Shown: one piece after another, positions 1-11,759 of the stretch
Layout of the letters: every line of letters starts with the position of its first letter
Position numbering within the stretch: the first letter of the stretch is position 1
Assembly (NCBI GenBank): GCA_019925105.1
Contig: JAHGAU010000027.1
Span: 558,001 to 622,000 of the forward strand
DNA: 64,000 bases
Direction of reading: 5' to 3'
Source: Niebla homalea
Lineage: Eukaryota > Ascomycota > Lecanoromycetes > Lecanorales > Ramalinaceae
The notes under the pieces: generated by a model
The model's input: the letters and a program-made list of their open reading frames with translations, nothing else
Told to the model about the DNA's origin: nothing
Databases searched by the model: none
Made by a program: the position numbers and the translations under genes

Positions 1-489
1 ATCCTTTACTTAAACGGATTAGTTATTAAGACGTTATTTATATATACGGTTACGATCGTATTGGTTTTAAGGTAAAAGAATACGTAATAATCTATATAGA
101 TAAATTTAAAACCTTATATAACCATAAACTCCCAGAAACGATTATATTATAGTTATAATAATTGCTTTAATCTATATAGGCTTTTCCTAAGCTTATAATA
201 AAGCTTTTTATCGTCTTTACCGGTCTTTTCTTATCCTTTTAATTATTTTACGTATACTTTTTCCTTAATAAAATTATAAAAAAACGTTATTTTAACGTTT
301 ATTTACCTTAAATTCTAATTATTAATTATTATAAAAGTAAAGAGAACCTTATAGCTTATAAATTTTATTACCGAAGTAAACGTCTTATTATAATTGATAT
401 TTTTACGTTATTTAAAACCATATATTACCCACCGGGTTTTATAATAAATTATATTATTATTAGCTTTACGTTTAAGGATATAAACCCAC
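1..489 (-). pseudogene. Copia B (minus copy), reverse transcriptase part
   Basis: Read on the minus strand, this piece gives a copia-type reverse transcriptase: a stretch like ALYGLRKSLYGLKQSPRLWY in mutated form, then the YVDD box at 33-44, which here reads YINN because both Asp codons suffered G-to-A change. Stops sit where Trp and Gln are expected. It is the downstream continuation of the copia B copy whose 5' LTR is at 11,192-11,353. The two parts are separated by the complete copia A element, and the 5-bp sequence cccac (485-489) recurs at 7,099-7,103 as its target duplication. RNase H and the 3' LTR lie beyond the window start. Family is seen in sequence; the joining of the two parts is inferred from the target duplication and the domain order. 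Confidence 0.82.
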
Positions 490-641
490 TGTTGAAAGTA
501 CTCACATTAGTTACCCGGCAGTCGGGTAGATTAGATATGATCTGAAGCTAGACCCGATTGGGATAGCTAGGATGTAGGAGTACTTAGTCGCACTTTTATA
601 CTTAGGAAATAATTAAGTAACTTATACTTCACATTTCAAGA
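490..641 (+). repeat. 5' LTR of copia A1
   Basis: 152 bp, starting TGTTGAAAG and ending TTTCAAGA. Same length as the 3' LTR. The left (outer) half keeps CpA and TpG positions that are mutated in the 3' LTR (five sites), while the right (inner) half carries five C-to-T or G-to-A changes that the 3' LTR lacks. Confidence 0.96.
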
Positions 642-655
642 GGTTATAAGCCCGG
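642..655 (+). other. Primer binding site, copia A1 (half initiator-Met tRNA)
   Basis: ggttataagcccgg abuts the LTR. Allowing one G-to-A change (tgagccc to taagccc), it is complementary to the anticodon arm of initiator-Met tRNA (...GGGCTCATAACC). Priming by an internally cleaved tRNA half is known for Drosophila copia and several fungal copia elements. The same motif is at 22,037-22,050 and, reversed, at 17,465-17,478. Confidence 0.85.
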
Positions 656-662
656 CCTCGCG

Positions 663-3600
663 ATGGCGATGCCCTATAGGGATACTTTTTCCTTGTTTAA
701 TTCCGTAACTATAATGTGGAGATCTTACCGTATAAAATATACCCAAAAGATAAAAGTATTCTACCTAAGAATACCATTAAATTACGATCTTTAAGCTATA
801 AAGCCAGTTAATAACTTAATAATTTAAAATTCTATAAGAATAAGATGCCCTAACTTTATTATTACCGGGATATACGTATTTATTAATTTAAAAGTATAAA
901 TACTTATTTCTTAGCCTTATAAGTTAGCTATACGCTGGTACTTATATGCCGGAAACCGGCTATATATAAAGGTTTCGGCTTTATAATATAAAGCGTTAAA
1001 CGGAGCCTTAATAAGGATCTTAACTAGGAAATTTCAACCTTAATTAAACTCTTTAGAGTTTAAACCTTTAAATCTTATAATTATAACGAGAAATCTCTAC
1101 CCGATCCAAATTCTTTTTATAATTTAAAGGATTTTTAACTTTATTCCGCCGCTGGAATTACTTAACTAAAACCTTTTATAAGGATTACGGAACGCTATAG
1201 AGTTGGAAAACTTTAAACTTTTACTTTTTATAATGAAAAATCTTATTTTTAAGACGGTAACTTTAATTATATAATAAGGATATAACTCGGTTTTGCCCCT
1301 GGAATTACTTAATTAAGACTATCTTTAAGGATTAAATCTTAAAAGAAGGAAATCTATTTATTTAAACCGAGATTCTACGTTTTAAAAGGGGAGGCTGGGA
1401 ATTAATTACTGAATCCTTTATATCCTAATTAGCCCGGAAGGCTACTTAATTTAATTGACGCCCGGAAAATTAAGGGTAAGGTAATTACGAATAGAGATTA
1501 TAGCTTTTAAAGTAGGGAATAATAATTAATTATGGAAATTAACTCTCCGTACTATATTAAGCGTAAAAAGGCGAGTAATTTCGAAAAAATATAAAAATAA
1601 TTTAAATGTCCGTAAAGTTTCGGTTTATTATTAATTAAAATAGATTAAACTTTATTTAGAATTCAGGCTTTATTATTAAAACCTTTAAGTATATTATTAC
1701 TCCGTTTTATTAATACGGAAATCCTTTTATTACTTTTTATTATTAAGTTAAAAATAAATTCTTCTATTTTTATTTAAAAGATCTTTAAAAAGAAAACCGA
1801 AGGACTACTTAAGAGGTAGCTGAAAACGTAAATAGGGAGTATTTACCCCCGTTTACGCCGAAGTCTTATAATAGCTTCGGTTTAAAGGTATTTAAAGAGT
1901 CTTTAATATTACCGTTTAATGAATTAATCTTTAAACTTTATTTAAAAGCAGAAGGCTAAATCCCGTTATTTAATACGGAATATCCTTTACCCTTAAACGA
2001 TTCATTAATTAAGTATTAATTAAAATTAGAATTATTAAAGTTAGAAAATTTATTAGACTTTTTATTTAATCTTAACTTTAAGTCTAAATCTAATTAAGTA
2101 ATTAATATTTCTTTATGCGTAAGTATTAATTTAAGGATTTTGAGTTCCTATTTTTTCACTAAAAATAACCTTTAAGACTAAAAACTCGGTTTCCGGGAGT
2201 TTCTTTTTCGGTATAATTCCGTTATTAATTAAATAACGTTAATAGATATTATAATACCGGCAAGTTAAGGACTAGTTGGTCCTTAATAACCTTTACGAGC
2301 TTATAATTACTAAGGATAAACTTAAGGCTACTATAATTATTAAAACTCATTATAAGGATAATATACGTTACCTTATAAATAAATTAAATACGACCGAAGA
2401 AATCTAAACCACTTTTACTATTTATTTTAAACCTTAAGGTTTAGGCCTATATATTAAGTTAACCCGGGAGTTTAAAATAATAATAAAAGGTTTAAATAAA
2501 ACGGTCGATTAATTTGCCCGTAAATTCTGTAAGTATATTACCGAAATGCTGGTTATTAATAAGTTATATAAGATCCCTAACTTAATGGTTATTTAATTTT
2601 TTTTATTTGGTTTCGGTAACGGCTGGTAACATTTTTATATTAATTTAACTTAAAATTAAACCATCCTAAACTAAAATTCTCTTAATTTTAACGAGGTTAT
2701 ATTAAAAGCTATTAATAAAGAATTATAGGTTAATATAGCCCGCGTTAATACCACTTTATAATCCTATCCGGCAGTTCCGAAGGTTAATAATAAGCGGTCC
2801 TTTACCGAATATAGTAACTAAAAGTATAATTACTGCACCGTAAAAGGCCGTAATAATAAATACCCGGAGAACAATTATTAAATCCTTTACCTTAAAAAAA
2901 GGATTAAGACGCTATACCGGGGGTTAAAGAAGCCGAAGACTAAGGAAGCTATTATTACCATTATACCGGCAAATCTATCGGTTCCAGGGGAGGTCTATAG
3001 TATAATAAACGTAGACGTTAAGCTTAAATATATAATAATATCCGTTAACCCAGCTAATTTATAAAAGTTAATAATCCTGGATAATAACTATAGTAAGTAC
3101 TTCTTTTATTAAAAGGAATTCTTCGGTAACGACCTTTGGCTTTATTAAATAATATTTTTAAGGCTAGGTTTAACGTAAATTAATTATATGGGCGGTATTA
3201 ATACCGCCCGGGTGGCCTATAATATTAACGGGAGAAAAATAGTAATTAAGTTTTTAAACTTTATTTACTCCCTCAATAATAAAGTGAACCTCCTCTCGGA
3301 GATTTAGCTCTTAAATAATAAAGTAGAAATAATAACTTCCCGGGTTAAACGGATAATAATTAAGGGACCCGGTAAGTTTATATACTCCCGGTAGGAATAA
3401 CTCTTTATACTAGATCTTTAGGTATTACCTTAATTAATAATAGCGGTATTTAATATATTAAATAATATATTAACTTAATATATAAAAACAGGGCATTTTA
3501 ACCTTTAATCTATTATTAAGTTAATTACGGTATCGATAAAAATATCTTTTAAACGTAAATAAAGGGAGTAAGAAAAGCCCTTAAAGGAGGTTATATATAC

Positions 3601-6400
3601 GTATTATATTTTTAATAAGATAATTTCTCGGCCTTATAAGGGATATTTTAAGCTAAGGACGGCTTTATTAAAGCTTATTTATTCGGACATTACGGGGTTT
3701 ATTAAGCCAGTAAGCTTTAATATAATTAAATATTTTATCACTTTCCGGGATAACTTTACTTATATATTAGAAGTTTATCCGGTAATTTATAAATCGGACG
3801 TAACCCATAAATTTAAGCAGTTTTAAATTAAATATAAAATTATTAACCGGAAAATCAGGCGCTTACGGATAAATAACGAAAATGAATATATATTAAAGAA
3901 CTTTTAAGATTACCTTAAAAACTATAGTATTATCTATGAATTAACGGTATAAGATAACTTTAAATAGAACCTTATAAACGAAAGATTTAACCGGGAAATT
4001 AAAAAATAGACTTATACGATAATTTATAATATAGGTTTACTTAAGAATTTATAGCTAGAAATCGTAATAATTATTAATTATTTTATTATAAAAGAACTTA
4101 CGTCTAACTTAAAAGGGAGGATTATCTTTTATTAAGCGTAATATAATTAAGAACCGGATTTATTATATTTATAAGTTATTAAGTTATTAATATAAATTAA
4201 AATTATAAAATATCAAACCTTTTTAAATAAAAGGGCCGATTTATTTATTTTACTAAACTACGATAATAAGATTATTAAGATATACCGGGTTTTCGACCCC
4301 CGGGTAAAAACTTTTAGTAAGAAAGTGAAACGATTCTTTAACGTTTATATTAAGGAATAAAAGATTACTTTACTGGATAACTCCGATAAGAATATCCCGG
4401 CGGAGAAAATCTAACGTTTAAAAAAAGATATATAACCTTAATAAATTTTTACTTTAAAGGAGAATTATAAGAATTAAGTTTATAATAATATTTTTATTAA
4501 TAATATCTTAAACGATATATTTATAAATAATATATCCCCGGTTAAGGAATAAAGAGATTACCCTTAAACTTAATATAATTAAAATAAGTAATAATTTAAT
4601 AAATCGTAAGAGGAAATTAAAATTATTTTCCGGGGCAACCCTGAGCTTAAGATTCTTAAGTATTTAAAGCTCCGGAATATATCCTTAAACCCGCTATTTA
4701 CTTTTATTAATATAATTATCTTAAATGAAGAAAAAAATATCTATTATTTAACGTTAATATTATTTAAGAATAAGCCGGAATTATTTAAGTTAAAAAATTA
4801 TTAAGAAACTATAAAAGATACTTACTATAAAATAAACTAATAATTAACGGAAAAAAATAAATATGGCTTTTATATTAAGAATAATACTTAAATATTTATT
4901 CTTAAGTATATAATACCCCGGATATAATTATTTTAAAGGGACAATAGGTCTATATTTTTAAGAAAGGCGTTAATAATTTAATTATTTAATATAAGGCCCG
5001 CTAGGTAATCCGTAATTACGAATAACGGGAAGGTATTAATTATAATGAAACTTTCGCTTTTATAGTTAAGCTTATAAGTTATAAGATATTTTTTATATTA
5101 ACGGCGGTTAACAACTGAAACTTAAAGTAAATAGACGTAAAAATAACCTTTCTTTATAACTTAATCGAGGAAAAAGTTTATATAAAGTAACCTTATAACT
5201 AAGAGAATAATACCGATATATATTATAAACTTAATAAAACCCTTTACGGATTAAAGTAATCCCTTCGATTATAATATTATTACTTTTTTATTTTTATAAA
5301 GAAATAAAAATTTAAGCCAATACTTACGGATTATTACGTATTTATATATCTTAGAGATAAGATAATTATAACTCTTTATATAAACGATATCTTAATTATT
5401 AATTTATCCAGGGAAAATATCGTAAATTTAAAAAAGGCACTTAATAATTAATTCCGTATATTTAATTTAAGGTTAATCTATTATTATTTAAGTACAATTA
5501 TTATAAGAAACCGTTAAAATAAAACGCTTTAACTTAATTAAAAAACCTATATAAAAAAGTTATTAAAGAATATAAATAATAAGATATTATTTTTATATAT
5601 ATCCCTATAGAATTAAAGTATAAGCCGGAGTTTATACTTAAAGGCTATAAGGTTAACCTAATTTTCCGGAAGAAATATTAATCTGTTATAAGCTTTTTAA
5701 TATATATTATACTTAAAACTCACTTAAATATCGTTTATTTTATCTTAATAATTAACTAATATACTTTAAATCCCACTGAATACTATTAAAAATTAATAAG
5801 AAGAATTTTACGTTACTTCCGTATTACTGTTATCTTCTAGTTAATATACCGGGGTAAATTAAAAGTCCTTAATAGTTATACTGACTCCGACTTTACCGTA
5901 AATTCGACCCGGAGGTTTACTACGGGTTACGTATTTAACATAAAAAATACTACGATTAACTGGTAATCTAAACGTTAAGCCATAGTTGCCCTCTTTACTT
6001 ATAAAGCGGAATATATAGGATAAATATAGGTAGTTAAAAAGGCTTTATAGCTTAAATAACTTTTAAGTAAAATTAAGTTATATTAAGCCGGAAACCTCCC
6101 CGTTATCATTATTTACGGAGATAATTAAGGCGTTATAGCTTTTATTAAGAATTCTGTATTCTATACTTAGATTAAGTATATAAGAATTTAATAATATTGA
6201 CTTTAAGAGGTTATAAGGGATAACCGAGTAAATCTAAAGTATATCCCGACGTATAAATAAGTCGCTGACGGCCTAATAAAACCCTTATTATATTAGCCTT
6301 TTAAGGGGTTCCGTAAGGTACTTGGTTTAGAAATACCCCGGAACGTCCTTATACCGACCGAAGCCTCGCTGATGATATTAACGGCCTTATAGTTTTAACT
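663..6400 (+). pseudogene. Gag-Pol polyprotein remnant, copia A1
   Basis: Broken copia polyprotein. The probable start ATG at 663 begins MAMPYRDTFSLFNS, and the same start is readable in copy A2 (17,457, minus). A zinc-knuckle-like segment lies near 2,822-2,870. The integrase core is readable at about 3,640-4,110: HSDITG-like with Asp at 3,686, second Asp at 3,872 now AAT (Asn), and Glu at 3,980, giving the copia spacing D-x35-E. Reverse transcriptase follows, with LKQS at about 5,247 and the YVDD box at 5,377-5,388 reading YIND. RNase H (YTDSDF, GYVF, KAEYI) lies at about 5,877-6,260 in another frame, so at least one indel exists. Stops mostly replace Gln and Trp. No function remains. Confidence 0.9.
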
Positions 6401-6402
6401 CT

Positions 6403-6509
6403 AAGCCACTTATAGGGTAAGCTCCAAGCCACTTATAAGGTAAGCTCCAAGCCACTTATAGGGTAAGCTTTAAGCCACTTATAGGGTAAGCTTTAAGTTA
6501 CTTATAGGG
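6403..6509 (+). repeat. 23-bp tandem repeat in the 3' region of copia A1
   Basis: About five head-to-tail copies of a 23-bp unit (aagccacttatagggtaagc + tcc), starting at 6,403, 6,426, 6,449, 6,472 and 6,495. The unit length is not a multiple of three and it lies after the RNase H, so it is probably untranslated. The other copy of this family has about three units at 11,671-11,736. Confidence 0.93.
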
Positions 6510-6937
6510 AGGCCGTTATTAATCCTAAGGAGCTTAGGGGTATGTTTTGGTATAAATTTAATATATAAGGCAAGAAGGTTAAAAAAATATTTTAAAAGGG
6601 GGGTAAATCGTAAAAAACGATATTTACCCCGGAGTATATTTAAACGAAATTACGCACCCCGGGGGGTTATTAAAGGATAATTTACGATATAGGGGAGTTC
6701 GCCGTCGCTACGCCGGTTTCAATCCAGGGGAGTAAATAAGGCTGTAAGTATAATCTTCCAAGGTATTTCACTGCGAAGAATTATTACTATAGGGGAGTAA
6801 AAACCACCACTACAGGGGAGCTCCAATAACTTGTGGAAAATATTATATAAATAAAATATACGTTATATAAAGATTGAAGCTTAAATGGGGTATTACAAGT
6901 AAGTAATAAATATAAGGTAATAAATATATTAAAGCTC
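6510..6937 (+). other. Untranslated 3' region of copia A1 with purine-tract-like motifs
   Basis: No coding sequence recognised. The region holds ggggag motifs at 6,692, 6,727, 6,792 and 6,815, matching the genuine polypurine tract before the 3' LTR, and a G/C-rich patch near 6,600-6,670. Parts of it are readable in copy A2 at 11,359-11,670. Confidence 0.7.
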
Positions 6938-6946
6938 GAAGGGGAG
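6938..6946 (+). other. Polypurine tract of copia A1
   Basis: gaaggggag directly before the 3' LTR; the expected plus-strand primer site in reverse transcription of LTR elements. Confidence 0.85.
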
Positions 6947-7098
6947 TGTTAAAAGTATTCATATTAATTACCCGGCAGTCGGGTAGATTAGATATAATCT
7001 GAAGCTAGACCCGATTGGGATAGCTGGGATGCAGGAGTACTTAGTCGCACTTTTATACTTAGGAAATAATCAAGTAACTTACACCTCACATTTCAAGA
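6947..7098 (+). repeat. 3' LTR of copia A1
   Basis: 152 bp, TGTTAAAAG to TTTCAAGA. Here the left (inner) half is the mutated one and the right (outer) half is spared, the mirror image of the 5' LTR. Confidence 0.96.
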
Positions 7099-7119
7099 CC
7101 CACCGTCCTTATAATATCG

Positions 7120-10100
7120 TTACGCCGGTGGGGATTTAATTCCGCGTAATTAAGATTTAAGTATTATTCTCTTTAAGGGAACCGTATTTATTATTTTCCG
7201 TTAACTTTTAATTTATCCGGGTATACTTATTTATTATAGCTTCTTTATAGGTTTTAAGCTTAATAAGTTTTAAAGTTATTTTAAAAGATATTAAGGTTAA
7301 AAAGTATAATAATTTATCCTTATTATAAGTTAATAAAACCAAGAAAAAGAGTGGATTTAATAATATATTAAGCGGTTTATCCGGAAATATAAAACCGGGG
7401 TTATTTTTAATTAGGTTTTCAATTTATTATTTTTACCCTTAATCATAATTAATCTTTAGGTTTTTAACCATTAAGCTTAAGGGGTCCGGTAAAGTTATTT
7501 ATTAAATAAGGATTATAGCCGGACGTATAGGTCGCTCGGTAAAAATAAAGTTTATATTAATAATATTTATTTTAATTAAACCGTAATTCCCGAACTTCTC
7601 CTTTAAATTAAAGTCTTATTAAGGTTTTTTTATTTTCTTAAGCTTTTAAATTCAATTAATAAGCTTTTTACGATCTAAGTTATTTAACGGTATTACCTGT
7701 CTTTCCTTAATATATACGTTATATACGTTTTTTACTATAAGGTTAAACTATTTTACCCGTAAATTAATTACCTTAAAGTATTTATTAATTTTTTTATTGA
7801 AACCTATTAAAATATACGGTTCCGACCTATTATTAAATTTGGCTTAATAACCTATAATTCTTATATATATGATTGACTTTAAGGTCCGTATATAGGATAC
7901 GTCCGGTTTCTTATTATACTAGGCTTAATATAATATTACCCCTTTAAGCTATATATATAATATCTGTATAATTATATAGTTTACCGTTTAGATTAACTTC
8001 GGTTAAAAGCTTTTAAGTATATCCCCCGTTATTTATATAACCTTAATTTTCTTATTAATTTCCCGGTTAATTTTCTTATTAACTGGGTTTTATTTAAGGT
8101 TTTTACGTATTATTACCTTAAAAATAATTTTATATTATTTTAAATAATCTAAAAAGGCTTTAAATATATACTTACCCCCGTTATTAATTTAAAGGCGTTT
8201 AATTTTTCAATCCGGGGGTTATTTATATTTAACTTTAAACTCCTTAAACTGTTAAATTACGTCCGATTTATATATTAACGGGTAAACCTTTAATATTATA
8301 ATCTTATTATTACGGAAGGTTATATAATATATTATTCCGTTATACTTTTAAAGATTAATTATCCCTAAAAAATCCGTATAAATAAGCTTTAACGGGTTTT
8401 CTATAGGTTTAAGGTATCCCTTATATAATTAAGAGTATAACCGTCCGGTAATATAGTACGTATAATAAGCGTTTTTAATTTTATTATTATTATAATATTT
8501 ACGTTTAAGATCCATTTTAATTAATATATCCGTTAAGAACAATTTTTAAGCTCCGAGGTAGCTTATATGTATATATTAAGTGAATATAGTTAAGGGTACG
8601 TTAAACGCCGTTATAATAAAAATAAGTTCCTATAAATTAATTATAAATAAACCGTTTTACCTATTATAAATAAGCTTTTTTAAATTATATATTACCGTCC
8701 GGACCGTCCGCGTTATATTAAGTTAAGCCTTATAATCCAGAAGTTACATCTTAAATATAAGATTAATCAAGTTTATTAAAGAATATACCGTATCCGTAAA
8801 TTTTACCTTAACGGGCTTATTATCTACCTTATATATTATATAAGTAATACTTATATCCCTTATATAATTCGTTCTTATTAGCCCGGGCCTTAAAAACAAG
8901 GATTAATAGGGTTTTAATTTCTTTTAAAAGATTTTCTTCTTATAAAAAATATATTAATTATAGTTATTATTAAGGATTATTAGCTTTTATAAATCTATTA
9001 AGGAACCGATATTATTATTATTAATTATTATATATACGTTAATAAGTAAAAGTCGGTTATTAAAAGGTTTATAGGTATAATAATCTCCTTAATAATCTTA
9101 GGCTTCTTAATGCGGAACTTTATAAACTTCTTTTTAAAATAAAGATCCCAGTATTTATCTTTAATATGCTTATTATTACGCCTTTCTTAGGTATAATACT
9201 AATAAATAGGCTTTTCCCGGGTCTTATTAAAAATCTTTTCATTATAACCCTTTAACGTATCCTTATAAGCTTATATCGAAACGTTTAATTATTAAATAAC
9301 CGCCCGAGCTTCCTTATTACGGGCCCTTTATATAATATCGTGAAATTTAAGGGTACCCGGGCCTTATTATACCGCCGTTTAAATAAATATTAAGTATTAC
9401 GTTTATTATAACTCCTTTAATTTATTTAAGAATATTTAAATAATAAAATGGTCCGGGATAATTAAAGAGCTATTAATTACTTTAATTTTAATATAAACTT
9501 TTTAATAACGGCTATTATACTTATTAATTATTATATTTAAAATCTTTTATAGGCTTATAAACTCTTATATAAACTCCGTATATAATCCGGACCCTTATAA
9601 TTTATATTAATCTTTAAGTCGTTCTTAAATTATATCCGGACTTTTTATAGTATCGATTAAATATTTAATATTAATACCGTAACGGTTTTTTAAGGTTATA
9701 TATACTTTAAGGGTGTTTTTCTCCTTTAACTTTTAAAGGTTATTAATTGTTATTTAGTCCTTTATTTATTAACTTTACGATATTTATTACCGTTAATCTA
9801 TTAATAAAGGGATTAAGCTTAAGGGAAACCCCTTTATAGTAAAGTCTTTCTTAATCGTTATCGTTAATAAAGTATACAGAAGACGGTATTAATAAGATAT
9901 TAATTATATTATAATTATTAATGGTATTTAAGTTTAAGTTTAATAATATTTAGTACTTTAAAGATTTATTATTTAAGGGTAAAGGGTAGCTTACGTTAAA
10001 TGATAATATCCAATTCTTAACGTTTATATTTAGCCCGAAAATAATAGTATTTAATAGGTCCATTAAAGGGTTTTTAAACGCTTTTAAATTAAAGCTATTA

Positions 10101-11170
10101 TATGATTTCGGCGTTTACGGTAATAAATAATCCTTATCTTTGACTTAATCTTTATTAATTGGATTAAGACGATCTTTTTTCCTTAAGTCTTTAAGTATAA
10201 AGGGAAAAAAAGTACTTTATATACAATAATATTAATGAATAAGTAATAGGGTTTAAATACTATACTTCGTACGGGACTATTATATACTCTAAGGTAATAA
10301 ATAATATAAGGCCTTATTAATTAAAGTATTCTTTATTCCGGTTAAGTCCAGAACGGAACTTTATAACGTATTATAACGCCATATATATACCCTTAAGATT
10401 ACTATCCCTTTTTACTTAAGGGCTCTTAATCTTTATAATTAAAGCGTTTAGGCTCGTTTTAATTATTTTACTTTAACTTAAAGGCTTTAATCTTTATAAT
10501 CCGTAATAAGTAGGTTTATCTTAAGTTTAATTATATATTAAAGAATTCACTGGTTAATTCTTAACCCCCCTTTTTTAGGGATTAATCCTTACTTTAAGAG
10601 GTTTAACCGTTAGCCACTTGTTCCGTCTTATGTTTATTTTCTGAAATTAAATTAAAGTAAGTAATTTCAGGTCGTAATAAGCTTAAATCCAAGTGATCTA
10701 TCTTTAACTAATCTTGAAAAAACTCGATTTTAATACGGTCTTTAAGGCTTTAAACTTAATAAAGTTCTGTAATATATTTAATATTTATTTAACGTCTTAA
10801 ATTTCTTATTTAAACCCCGGTTAAGGCTTTACGTATATAGGCTAGCCTTAAAGGCCTTACGTTTCAGCTTTATTAACTTAACGCTAACTTAGCTTTCCGA
10901 TATATAAGCGTTTATAGCCCTTAATAGGGCTAAGAAATAACGGTCTATATATTCTCATTAATAAAACGTCCTCCCCCTTTAATTTAGGAATATAAATGAT
11001 TAGGTAGGCTTTTTTATTTATAACCGTGGTATTATACGCCTGGCTAAATCGATTTTTTAATGATATAGTCTGCGTATAGGTATCGTTTACGGGTATATCT
11101 TATACTATAAGTTTACCACCGTTTATGGGCCAAAGTGAATACTAAGAAGACGTTATCTGAATACCTGGAC
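7120..11170 (-). pseudogene. Gag and integrase remnant of copia B
   Basis: Minus-strand reading gives gag-like sequence in about 9,900-11,170, recognised because it matches the plus-strand copy at 22,050-23,183. A copia integrase core lies at about 7,880-8,290: YKSDV, then KYE.PP.RKIKRL with the TDNGG motif mutated to INNGG, then NPEQN reading NLK*N. Stops replace Gln and Trp. The region between is AT-rich with no further domain I can name; protease should lie there. Domain order gag, integrase, reverse transcriptase (1-489) identifies a copia element. Confidence 0.8.
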
Positions 11171-11177
11171 GCGCAGT

Positions 11178-11191
11178 CTAAGCTTATAACT
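11178..11191 (-). other. Degraded primer binding site, copia B minus copy
   Basis: Directly inside the LTR, the minus strand reads agttataagcttag, a mutated form of the initiator-Met half-tRNA site ggttataagcccgg that is intact in the plus copy at 22,037. Confidence 0.7.
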
Positions 11192-11353
11192 TATTAAAGT
11201 TAAGAAATATAAGTTATTTAATTATTACTATATATAAAGTGAAACTATATGTAAAACCATATGCCGTTATCCCACTTGGGTTTAGCACGTCCGCCTTATC
11301 TAATCTGATCCGCGTCACGTGATCTCCCAAGTGGCGATCCTGCATATTCAATA
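11192..11353 (-). repeat. 5' LTR of copia B (minus copy)
   Basis: 162 bp, same length as the LTR at 21,875-22,036. The outer part (about 11,270-11,353) is GC-rich and nearly unmutated; the inner part (11,192-11,260) is AT-rich and mutated. Confidence 0.92.
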
Positions 11354-11670
11354 TTACAATAGTGGTTTTTATTCCTTTATAGCGGTGGTCCTTTACGGTA
11401 AAATACCTTAAAAGATTGTACTTATAACCTTAATTATATAGCATTTACTTTCCTAAATTAAAGCCGGCGTAACGACGGCAAGCTCCCCTGTATCGTAAAT
11501 TATCCTTTAATAACCCTTTAAGGTGCGTAATTTCGTTTAAGCATGCTCCGGGATAGGTATCGTTTTTTGCGATTTACCTTCCTTTTAAAATATTTTTTTA
11601 ACCTTTTTACTTTATATATTAAATTTATATTAAAATATGCCTTTAAACTTTCTAGGATTAATAACGGCCT

Positions 11671-11736
11671 CCCTATAAGTAGCTTGGAGCTTATTTTATA
11701 AGTGGCTTAAAGTTTACCCTATAAGTAACTTAAAGT
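11671..11736 (-). repeat. 23-bp tandem repeat in copia A2
   Basis: About three copies of the same 23-bp unit found five times in A1. Units are recognisable on the minus strand as mutated versions of aagccacttatagggtaagc. Confidence 0.85.
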
Positions 11737-11759
11737 TAAAGCTATAAGGCCGTTAATAT

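Larger units (their letters stand above)
490..7098 (+). mobile_element. Complete copia retrotransposon A, copy A1
   Basis: A full-length but dead LTR retrotransposon, 6,609 bp. It has two 152-bp LTRs (490-641, 6,947-7,098), a primer site directly after the 5' LTR, a purine tract directly before the 3' LTR, and the 5-bp target duplication cccac on both sides (485-489, 7,099-7,103). Order of domains is gag, integrase, reverse transcriptase, RNase H, which defines Ty1/copia (Pseudoviridae-type) elements. The two LTRs differ at ten positions, all C/T or G/A. It sits inside the minus-strand copia B copy and is the youngest layer of the left nest. A second copy of the same family lies at 11,359-17,630 on the other strand. 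Confidence 0.96.
7099..11353 (-). mobile_element. Copia retrotransposon B, minus copy, 5' two-thirds
   Basis: LTR retrotransposon reading leftwards. It starts with a 162-bp 5' LTR at 11,192-11,353, followed by a degraded primer site, gag and integrase, and continues after copia A1 into reverse transcriptase at 1-489. The 3' LTR is outside the window. It interrupts copia A2 near that copy's 3' end; the five bases ttaca at 11,354-11,358 are the likely target duplication, but its partner is off-window. The 162-bp LTR has the same length as that of the plus-strand copy at 21,875. Confidence 0.88.

Noticed and set aside
6403..6509. Possible CRISPR-like array
   Set aside because: Units are directly contiguous without spacers, and the array is in a fungal retrotransposon.
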